Shown here: one piece after another, positions 1 through 5,445 of the stretch
How positions within the stretch are numbered: the stretch's first letter is position 1
Layout: the number at the start of each line of letters is the position of its first letter
Assembly: GCA_947176455.1 (NCBI GenBank)
Contig: CAMWQQ010000131.1
Location: forward strand, 1-5,445
Source of the DNA: an uncultured Odoribacter sp.
Lineage (GTDB): Bacteria; Bacteroidota; Bacteroidia; Bacteroidales; Marinifilaceae
Direction of reading: 5' to 3'
DNA length: 5,445 bases
Notes under the pieces: model-generated
What the model saw: only the letters and a program-made list of their open reading frames with translations
Database searches by the model: none
Told to the model about the DNA's origin: nothing
Made by a program: the position numbers and the translations under genes

Positions 1-1
1 G

Positions 2-1561
2 GAAAATATGGCAGTCAACTCCACCGCCTATCTGGAACAGGATGAAAACGGGAAAAACAAGGCTTTGGGCAATCCGACAGAAGCGGCGTTGCTGCTCTGG
101 TTGCACGAACAAGGCACCGATTACCTGACGGTCCGGACGAAAGCGAAAGTACTTGAACAACTCGCTTTTTCCACCGAACGCAAGTTTATGGCAACGCTGG
201 TGCGTTCTTCGCTGGACAACCGAACGATACTTTATGTGAAAGGAGCTCCGGAAATCGTATTGTCCCGATGCAGCGGAGTGGCAACGCCCAAGGGTATCAT
301 TCCCGTATCGGAATGGCAGGAATCCATTGAAAAGCAGTTGTCAGAATACCAGAACCAGGCTATGCGAACCTTGGGATTTGCCTATCGGACTGTGGAAAAC
401 GACCGGCATGACGGAATCGAATCGCTATTGGACGGCAATTGGACCTTTTTAGGCATAGTCGCCATATCCGATCCGGTACGGGAGGATGTGCCTGCTGCCG
501 TCCAAAAGTGTATGCAAGCCGGCATCGACGTGAAAATCGTCACCGGAGACACGGCGGCAACCGCCCGGGAAGTCGGACGCCAAATCGGTTTGTGGAACGA
601 TGCGACAGACAGCGGTGAACAAATCATCTCCGGAACGGAATTTGAACAGCTCGCCGACGCGGAAGCCGCCCTCCGGGCGCAGAAACTGAAAATCATGTGC
701 CGGGCACGTCCTACGGACAAACAGCGTTTAGTGCAACTCTTGAAACAATCCGGTGCCGTGGTTGCGGTTACGGGGGACGGTACCAACGATGCTCCGGCAC
801 TGAACTATGCCGACGTGGGACTTTCCATGGGATCGGGCACTTCCGTTGCCAAAGAAGCCAGCGACATCACCCTGCTCGACGATTCGTTCAACAGCATCGC
901 CACCGCCGTGATGTGGGGACGCTCCCTTTACCACAACATACAGCGCTTTATCCTGTTCCAACTGACCATTAACCTGTCCGCCCTGCTGATTGTATTGGTC
1001 GGTTCCTTGCTGGGACATGAACTTCCCCTTACCGTTCCCCAGATGTTGTGGGTGAATATGATTATCGACACTTTTGCCGCGGCCGCACTGGCTTCTCTCC
1101 CGCCCGACCCTCGCGTTATGGACGAGAAACCGCGCAAAACCGCTAATTTTATCATCACCACTCCGATGAGACGTCACATCTTGGGCATTGGCATTTCTTT
1201 CGCCGTGTTCCTGCTCGGCATGATGTTTTGGTTTGATTATTCCGAAGGAGGCATTTCCAAATATGAATTGTCTGTTTTTTTCACCACGTTCGTTATGTTG
1301 CAATTCTGGAACATGTTCAATGCCAAAGCTTTCTTATCCCGTACTTCAGCATTCAAACACCTGAAAGCAAGCACCGGATTTTTAATCGTCCTCGTCATTA
1401 TCCTGGTCGGACAATATCTAATTGTCCAGTTTGGCGAAGACGTATTCCGAACCCACCCCCTCAGTTGGAAAGATTGGGGCATCCTTATCGGAGGGACTTC
1501 GCTAGTCCTGTGGATTGGAGAAATAGCAAGACTATTATCCCGGAAAAACGGGCGGAAATAG
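2..1561 (+). CDS. P-type calcium-transporting ATPase, PMCA-like (C-terminal part, 5' end outside window)
   Basis: This is an integral membrane pump that couples ATP hydrolysis to cation export, most probably of Ca2+. The reading frame is open to the left edge, so the ATG at position 8 is probably internal. Numbering from that Met, the nucleotide-binding domain shows FSTERKFM (54-61) and KGAPE (78-82). The phosphorylation domain shows DPVR (155-158), TGDT (179-182) and the hinge motif GDGTNDAPAL (256-265). Six hydrophobic segments follow at about 314-336, 341-364, 391-410, 421-442, 457-477 and 490-511, matching TM5-TM10 of P2 ATPases, and the end is basic (RKNGRK). TM6 carries QMLWVNMIIDTFA with N350 and D354, as in plasma-membrane Ca2+ pumps. 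TM5 has N322, with Ala at 325 where SERCA has its calcium-binding Glu. The A domain, TM1-4 and the DKTGT aspartate are outside the window (family length is about 850-900 residues). The gene converges on bioC with 9 bases between the stop codons. The family is secure; calcium as substrate is inferred from the TM6 motif, and another divalent cation is possible. Confidence 0.93.
   Translation, partial: ENMAVNSTAYLEQDENGKNKALGNPTEAALLLWLHEQGTDYLTVRTKAKVLEQLAFSTERKFMATLVRSSLDNRTILYVKGAPEIVLSRCSGVATPKGIIPVSEWQESIEKQLSEYQNQAMRTLGFAYRTVENDRHDGIESLLDGNWTFLGIVAISDPVREDVPAAVQKCMQAGIDVKIVTGDTAATAREVGRQIGLWNDATDSGEQIISGTEFEQLADAEAALRAQKLKIMCRARPTDKQRLVQLLKQSGAVVAVTGDGTNDAPALNYADVGLSMGSGTSVAKEASDITLLDDSFNSIATAVMWGRSLYHNIQRFILFQLTINLSALLIVLVGSLLGHELPLTVPQMLWVNMIIDTFAAAALASLPPDPRVMDEKPRKTANFIITTPMRRHILGIGISFAVFLLGMMFWFDYSEGGISKYELSVFFTTFVMLQFWNMFNAKAFLSRTSAFKHLKASTGFLIVLVIILVGQYLIVQFGEDVFRTHPLSWKDWGILIGGTSLVLWIGEIARLLSRKNGRK
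1532..1561. terminator. Weak imperfect hairpin at the end of the ATPase gene, possible bidirectional terminator
   Basis: CTATT (1532-1536) pairs with AATAG (1557-1561), and CCCG (1539-1542) pairs with CGGG (1549-1552) around a GAAAAA loop; an asymmetric internal loop separates the two short stems. The structure ends exactly on the ATPase stop codon and lies between the two convergent genes. It is short and has no convincing U-tract on either side, only CCTTTT about 13 bases downstream on the plus strand. It may be chance pairing. It is listed because no other terminator candidate was seen at this junction. Confidence 0.2.
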
Positions 1562-1570
1562 CGAAACCAA

Positions 1571-2326
1571 CTACCTTTTCTTGCAAACGAAGTATTGCGG
1601 GTGATAAGTCAGCGGGCAACGTCCTCCTGTCTGGAAACGTTCCTTGTATTCACGGACAAACTTTTCCAGTCGTCCGGGTGTCCAAGATTCTCGGAGATTC
1701 ATCGCATTGACACCCGTGTTTTTTACGTGTCTCAGCACGTCCAAAGGATGCTCGAATTCCAATACGCAGTAATCCTCTTCGGCATGCACGACCTCCAAAC
1801 AAGGAGAAAGCAAATCCGTCATTTCTGCCAAAGAATAATAGGTCAGTCCGGTACCCGTCAGCGACCTCAATTCCTTGCAATTTTCTTTCCCGAACGTACT
1901 GAACACCATAATCCCTCCCGGACACAGCCGAGCGGAAAGCCGAGCGAACGTTTCTGCCGGACAGGCAAGCCATTGAAACGTGGAAGCGGAAACAATCAGG
2001 TCAAAACACCCCTCCACCGCTATCTGCTCTATGTCTCCGACCAGACAATGCTCCGGAGGCAGTTGACATCGTGTCGCGGTTTTGGCACACATGACATCCA
2101 CCAGGTCATTTATAAACAACCCGTCCTTCCCGTATTTTCCCGTTAACCGTTCGGTCAGCAGACCAGTACCGCATCCCACTTCCAGTATGTCGCCGGACAC
2201 ACCCGGAACATAGGCATCCAAAAGCGCTGTCAGTCGCCGGACAATCGCCTTCTGGGCATCAGCATGGTCATCGTAACTTTCCACGCTTTTCCGGAACCGG
2301 TGCCTTATTTCCGCCTTGTCTATCAT
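1571..2326 (-). CDS. bioC: Malonyl-ACP O-methyltransferase BioC
   Basis: BioC transfers a methyl group from S-adenosylmethionine to the free carboxyl of malonyl-ACP. This disguises it as a fatty-acid primer and opens the route to pimeloyl-ACP in the cytoplasm. The 251-residue product is normal for the family. It begins MIDKAEIRHRFRKSVESYDD, the helical N-terminus typical of BioC. It has SAM motif I, ILEVGCGTG (47-55), an acidic segment after the second strand (IND, 72-74), the DLIVSASTFQW segment (109-119) and the conserved PGG turn further on. The frame stays open upstream to 2440, but that extension overlaps bioG, is strongly basic and does not resemble BioC. The ATG at 2326 has a GGAG six bases ahead of it and gives the expected N-terminus. 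It is the last gene of the operon, one base after bioG. A generic class I methyltransferase would be the alternative; the motif set and the bioG/bioF/bioA neighbours make BioC much more likely. Confidence 0.94.
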   Translation of the reverse strand: MIDKAEIRHRFRKSVESYDDHADAQKAIVRRLTALLDAYVPGVSGDILEVGCGTGLLTERLTGKYGKDGLFINDLVDVMCAKTATRCQLPPEHCLVGDIEQIAVEGCFDLIVSASTFQWLACPAETFARLSARLCPGGIMVFSTFGKENCKELRSLTGTGLTYYSLAEMTDLLSPCLEVVHAEEDYCVLEFEHPLDVLRHVKNTGVNAMNLRESWTPGRLEKFVREYKERFQTGGRCPLTYHPQYFVCKKR

Positions 2327-2327
2327 A

Positions 2328-2978
2328 TTATTCTCCAACGATTTCTTCCCAGCTTTCAAACTGGAAAAACGGGAAATGTCCTCCCGATAGCATTTGTATT
2401 TTCGCCCCTCTCTCCGTCCACCATGCCTGTTGTCCCGCAACCGGAAAAATCACATCCTGCTCGGAAATGTACACTTTATCCCACGCCAAGACGCTTTGCA
2501 GAACGGCGCTTTTCTCCCGGATGCGACTCAATTCTTCGCAAACCTCGCCAATCGGTCGGCAGGTAAACTCCGTTACCGGATGCTCTGTCCGACCGTCCAG
2601 CATTCGGGCAACGAATTTTTCACGCCCTTTCTCAGTCATCCCTTTTTCGGTCAATGCGTAAACCCGTACCGGTATGCCGTAATGGTCATCCACCGGGCGT
2701 TCCGTCCCGTTCAAGGCAATCTGTTTCAACGAGCGAATGTTCCGTGTGGTCAGAAACTGGGCGGTCGCCCAGACCCCCATGGACCAGGCAACGATGATCA
2801 CCTCCCGATAAGCGCCCAAATCGGGCAACGCCCCCAATTCCAGACTGCGATAATCGTAGAACATCAGCACGTCCGACTGGCATTTCAGATGCTTCACCGC
2901 CTGACCGTCCATGCCCCAGCCGTTGAAAAAAAGAATTACCCGACCGTTTCCGGTTTTGTTCAACCACTCTATTCGCAT
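2328..2978 (-). CDS. bioG: Pimeloyl-ACP methyl ester esterase BioG (DUF452 alpha/beta hydrolase)
   Basis: BioG hydrolyses the methyl ester of pimeloyl-ACP, which stops chain elongation and gives the substrate for BioF. It replaces BioH of Escherichia coli. The 216-residue product is the usual size for BioG and smaller than BioH. The N-terminal FFNGWGMD (about 17-24) is the family hallmark near the oxyanion hole. The nucleophile elbow reads AWSMG with Ser66. A DVIFP segment supplies Asp175, and GGHFPFF near the C-terminus supplies His201, so a complete Ser-Asp-His triad can be proposed. There is no signal peptide or membrane segment, so it should be cytosolic. The ATG at 2978 lies 15 bases after the first bioF stop codon (bioF ends in tandem TAA TAA), and the gene stops one base before bioC. 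No Shine-Dalgarno is seen; the bases before the start are A-rich. Family assignment rests on the N-terminal motif, the triad spacing and the position between bioF and bioC. Confidence 0.92.
   Translation of the reverse strand: MRIEWLNKTGNGRVILFFNGWGMDGQAVKHLKCQSDVLMFYDYRSLELGALPDLGAYREVIIVAWSMGVWATAQFLTTRNIRSLKQIALNGTERPVDDHYGIPVRVYALTEKGMTEKGREKFVARMLDGRTEHPVTEFTCRPIGEVCEELSRIREKSAVLQSVLAWDKVYISEQDVIFPVAGQQAWWTERGAKIQMLSGGHFPFFQFESWEEIVGE
2333..2336 (-). promoter_or_regulatory. Shine-Dalgarno sequence for bioC, inside the end of bioG
   Basis: GGAG on the minus strand lies in the last codons of bioG, six bases before the bioC ATG at 2326. It decides the bioC start over the longer open frame reaching 2440. 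No comparable motif stands at normal distance before bioF or bioG in this operon; the nearest AAGGA before bioF is 16 bases away. Confidence 0.6.
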
Positions 2979-2993
2979 CGTTTTCAGGACTTA

Positions 2994-4145
2994 TTATTCC
3001 AAACACCCCAGAAATTCAAACAAACATTCGTAATCTTCTATCGGAATGGAAGCATTCAACGAAAAACGAATCCGGGCTTCATTCTTGGGCACGGTGGGAT
3101 ATCTCACCGGCAAGGCAAAAAAGCCGTTGTCCTGCAACATGCCCGCCATATCCAAACTATTCTCGTTCGAACCGCATACCATGGGAACGATGTGCGAACT
3201 GCCCCTGGTCTCAAAGCCTTTTGCTATCAGCACATGCCGCAAACGTTCCGAAACCTCTGCCAATTTGATTCTCAAATCATAAAAATCGGGCATCCGGTTC
3301 AGGATAAACCGGGTCCAGGCGACATTCACCGGAGGCAAAGCGGTCGTAAAAATCAAACTACGCTGCGTGTTGATTAGGTATTCCCGGAACAACTCCTCGC
3401 AAACCACAAACGCCCCCATGGAAGCGAATGCCTTGCCGAAAGTTCCGACGATAAAGTCAATCTCCTCTGTACAAGCCTGTTCCTCGCAACAACCTAAACC
3501 GTTTGTTCCTCGGACGCCAATCGCATGCGCCTCGTCCACATACAAAAAAGCGTCAAACTCCTTTTTTATCTCACACAATTGTTGCAAATCCGCCACGTCT
3601 CCATCCATGCTGAAAACGGATTCCGTCACGATAAAGACATTTTCATACTCTTCCCGGTGCTGCATCAACAGGCTTTGCAAATGTTCGTAATCCAGATGCC
3701 TGTAACGTACCATTTGCGCATCGCTCAACCGCAGACCGTCGATGATGCTGGCATGCACCAGCTTGTCGGCGATAATCAGGTCGCGCTTTCCCGTCAAAGC
3801 CGGAAGTATGCCGATATTGGCATGATAACCGGAATTAAACACCAATGCCGATTCCTTGTCGTACAAACTTGCCAAATCGTCCTCAAGCATTTTATAATAC
3901 TGATGATTTCCCGAAAGCAACCGGGACGAGGCGGCACTGTATGCCATGACATCGGTTTCCGAACGGAATTCCTCTATCAGACGGGGATTGGAAGACAAGC
4001 CCAAATAATCATTGGACGAAAGATTCAACATCTCCCTGCCGTCCACGTGTATCAGAAAACCGTTGTGCACCGTATCCCGCAACACCCGGAAATTACCGGC
4101 TTCCTTTATCAATTCCAATTTCTTGCTATATCGCTCCTTGTTCAT
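2994..4145 (-). CDS. bioF: 8-amino-7-oxononanoate synthase BioF
   Basis: BioF is a PLP enzyme of the alpha-oxoamine synthase family. It condenses pimeloyl-ACP (or pimeloyl-CoA) with L-alanine, releasing CO2, to form KAPA. The 383-residue product has the standard length. LNLSSNDYLGL near residues 40-50 is the conserved N-terminal motif. His131 (KLVHASIIDG) corresponds to the PLP-stacking histidine, DEAHAIG gives Asp204 and His207, and GTFGKAFASMGAF gives Lys238 for the Schiff base; all fall within two residues of the E. coli BioF positions as I recall them. The start at 4145 lies 6 bases after the bioA stop and yields a normal N-terminus. The gene ends with two consecutive TAA codons. The close relative 2-amino-3-ketobutyrate CoA ligase (Kbl) shares these motifs, so the sequence alone is slightly ambiguous; the position between bioA and bioG settles it in favour of BioF. 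Confidence 0.95.
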   Translation of the reverse strand: MNKERYSKKLELIKEAGNFRVLRDTVHNGFLIHVDGREMLNLSSNDYLGLSSNPRLIEEFRSETDVMAYSAASSRLLSGNHQYYKMLEDDLASLYDKESALVFNSGYHANIGILPALTGKRDLIIADKLVHASIIDGLRLSDAQMVRYRHLDYEHLQSLLMQHREEYENVFIVTESVFSMDGDVADLQQLCEIKKEFDAFLYVDEAHAIGVRGTNGLGCCEEQACTEEIDFIVGTFGKAFASMGAFVVCEELFREYLINTQRSLIFTTALPPVNVAWTRFILNRMPDFYDLRIKLAEVSERLRHVLIAKGFETRGSSHIVPMVCGSNENSLDMAGMLQDNGFFALPVRYPTVPKNEARIRFSLNASIPIEDYECLFEFLGCLE

Positions 4146-4151
4146 CGGGAC

Positions 4152-5435
4152 TTATTTTATATCCTTGACTATCTTCAACAAGGCACTGGTCAAGCGACTC
4201 AATTCCTCCGGACGGATGATGTAGGGAGGCATGATGTACACCAGTCTGCCGAACGGACGCACCCAGATGCCTTCCTCGACGAATTTCGCCTGCAACACCG
4301 CCATATTGACCGGTTCTTTCATCTCTATCACCCCGATAGCTCCCAGTACCCGGACATCCGCCACCTGTTCCCAACCGGTGGCCGGTGCCAGTTCTTCTTT
4401 CAACTGTCGTTCGATGCCTCCAATCATTTTTTCCAAATCATACCCTTTCACCAAATCAATCGAGGCGGAAGCCACGGCACAAGCCAAGGGATTGCCCATA
4501 AAAGTAGGTCCGTGCATAAACACGTAAGGGTCTCGGGAACAAATCGTCGTCGCCACGGCCTCCGTCGCCATGGTTGCCGCAAAAGACAGATACCCTCCCG
4601 TGATGGCTTTGCCGATACACATGATATCCGGCGTAATCGAGGCGTGCTCTACCGCCCACAGCTTGCCGGTTCGACCGAATCCCGTAGCGATTTCGTCGCA
4701 AATCAGCAACACCTCATATTGGTCACACAAAGCCCGAACTTCCTTCAGGTAATCGGCTGAATAAAACCACATTCCGCCGGCTCCCTGAACAATCGGTTCA
4801 AGGATGACTGCGGCCATATCCTTGTGATGCTCGCTGATGCAAGCCTTAAATTCGCGGATATCCTCCTCCCGACACGGTTCACCCACTCGGCATTCCGGAC
4901 GACGGATGAAATATTGTATCGGCAGATTGCCGTGAAAAATACCGTGCATGCCGGTCACGGGGTCGCAAACAGACATCGCATTCCAAGTGTCGCCATGGTA
5001 TCCCTTGGTAATGGTCATAAAATGCTTCTTCTCTTCCCGCCCGGCAGCATACCAGTATTGCAAAGCCATTTTCATGGCCACTTCAACAGCCACTGAACCG
5101 GAATCGCAGAAAAAAATCTTGTCCAGTCCACGCGGTGCAATGGAAAGCACTTTCTGAGCCAATTCCACTGCCGGACGATGCGTGAATCCGCCGAACATCA
5201 CGTGCGACATCTCTTTCAACTGCCGTTCGACAGCCGCATTCAACACCGGATGATTGTAACCGTGAATCTCACACCACCAGGAAGACATACCGTCAATCAG
5301 CCGCCTTCCGTCCTCCAGTTCAATATAAACTCCCTGCGCCCCTTTCACCGGATACACCGGCAACGGGTTCACCGTCGACGTATAAGGATGCCAGATATGC
5401 TCCCTGTCGTATTGCAATAACTCTTCTGTCGTCAT
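4152..5435 (-). CDS. bioA: Adenosylmethionine--8-amino-7-oxononanoate aminotransferase BioA
   Basis: BioA is a class III PLP aminotransferase that converts KAPA to 7,8-diaminononanoate; the family normally uses S-adenosylmethionine as amino donor. The 427-residue product matches E. coli BioA closely over its full length as I recall that sequence. The N-terminus reads IWHPYTS with Tyr18, followed by GMSSWW with Trp53/Trp54 in the substrate pocket. GYHGDT gives Tyr146, [12 protein letters not shown] gives Asp247 (binds the PLP pyridine nitrogen), CIGKAITGG gives the Schiff-base Lys276, and VRPFGRL gives Arg393 for the KAPA carboxylate. [12 protein letters not shown] is also present. The frame can be read from a TTG at 5444, but the ATG at 5435 gives MTTEELLQ, which aligns with the start of E. 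coli BioA, so I chose it. The gene is first of the visible part of the operon; only 10 bases lie upstream, so its promoter and any preceding gene are not visible. No residue I would expect for BioA activity is missing. Confidence 0.97.
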   Translation of the reverse strand: MTTEELLQYDREHIWHPYTSTVNPLPVYPVKGAQGVYIELEDGRRLIDGMSSWWCEIHGYNHPVLNAAVERQLKEMSHVMFGGFTHRPAVELAQKVLSIAPRGLDKIFFCDSGSVAVEVAMKMALQYWYAAGREEKKHFMTITKGYHGDTWNAMSVCDPVTGMHGIFHGNLPIQYFIRRPECRVGEPCREEDIREFKACISEHHKDMAAVILEPIVQGAGGMWFYSADYLKEVRALCDQYEVLLICDEIATGFGRTGKLWAVEHASITPDIMCIGKAITGGYLSFAATMATEAVATTICSRDPYVFMHGPTFMGNPLACAVASASIDLVKGYDLEKMIGGIERQLKEELAPATGWEQVADVRVLGAIGVIEMKEPVNMAVLQAKFVEEGIWVRPFGRLVYIMPPYIIRPEELSRLTSALLKIVKDIK

Positions 5436-5445
5436 AATCCCCAAA

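Larger units (their letters stand above)
1571..5435 (-). other. Biotin-synthesis operon segment bioA-bioF-bioG-bioC
   Basis: Four same-strand genes are separated by 6, 15 and 1 bases, with no space for internal promoters or terminators. Together they cover pimelate-moiety synthesis (BioC, BioG) and the first two steps of ring assembly (BioF, BioA). BioD and BioB are absent from the window. The 3' limit is fixed by the convergent ATPase gene; the 5' limit is not visible. Cotranscription is inferred from spacing and shared pathway. Confidence 0.85.

Noticed and set aside
8..10. ATG at position 8 as the true start of the ATPase
   Set aside because: The frame is open upstream to the window edge, and a start here would remove the phosphorylation aspartate, the A domain and four membrane helices. 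The residues around it read as the interior of the nucleotide-binding domain.
728..1303. A 191-codon open frame on the minus strand within the ATPase gene
   Set aside because: It lies opposite the conserved hinge motif and TM5-TM7 of the pump. Its product has no recognisable features.
2327..2440. N-terminal extension of bioC by 38 residues from an ATG at 2440
   Set aside because: The extension overlaps bioG in another frame, is highly basic and unlike BioC N-termini. The ATG at 2326 has a good ribosome binding site and gives the family start.
2394..3377. A 327-codon open frame on the plus strand, antisense to bioG and the end of bioF
   Set aside because: It has the same shadow character: no domain, biased composition, and no start context or promoter. 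The opposite strand fully explains the region.
3525..4760. A 411-codon open frame on the plus strand, antisense to bioF and bioA
   Set aside because: The translation is rich in His, Gln and Arg, has no recognisable motif, and crosses the bioF/bioA junction. Both minus-strand genes there are full-length, well-conserved enzymes, so this is a composition-driven shadow frame.
5436..5444. TTG start for bioA three codons upstream
   Set aside because: The ATG at 5435 gives the MTTEELL start matching E. coli BioA; the extra residues have no support.
1..5445. A possible undescribed system, CRISPR array, mobile element or RNA gene
   Set aside because: All but a few dozen bases are covered by recognised pump and biotin genes. 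I saw no repeat arrays, terminal inverted repeats, transposase motifs or tRNA-like folds.

Overview
This window holds the 3' part of a P-type calcium-pump-like gene on the plus strand and, converging on it, four genes of a biotin-synthesis operon on the minus strand in the order bioA - bioF - bioG - bioC. The organism is most likely a member of the Bacteroidetes, probably Bacteroidales. That rests on the combination of a PMCA-type ATPase, a BioG-type (DUF452) esterase next to BioC, moderate GC content (about half by eye), and gene starts that mostly lack a Shine-Dalgarno sequence. It is inference from family knowledge, not a database match, and the genus cannot be named.

Layout. Positions 2-1561 (+) encode the C-terminal ~519 residues of the ATPase; the N-terminal part, with the phosphorylation motif, lies before the window. 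After a 9-base gap the biotin genes run on the minus strand: bioC (1571-2326), bioG (2328-2978), bioF (2994-4145) and bioA (4152-5435). They are separated by 1, 15 and 6 bases, as in a single transcript. The operon promoter is not in the window, since only 10 bases precede the bioA start. Coding density is almost complete and no stretch over 300 bases lacks a gene.

How the genes work together. BioC methylates malonyl-ACP so that it can be extended by the fatty-acid synthesis machinery. BioG removes the methyl ester from the pimeloyl-ACP product. BioF condenses pimeloyl thioester with alanine to give 8-amino-7-oxononanoate (KAPA), and BioA transaminates this to 7,8-diaminononanoate (DAPA). The two final enzymes, BioD and BioB, are not here. 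They cannot follow bioC in this operon because the ATPase gene converges directly on it, so they must lie upstream of bioA or elsewhere.

I found no RNA gene, mobile element, CRISPR array or clear repeat, and no evidence of a previously undescribed system. The points worth a second look are modest: the near-fused bioG/bioC junction, the only clear ribosome binding site sitting exactly there, the very tight convergent junction with a weak hairpin, and the ion-site residues of the pump.
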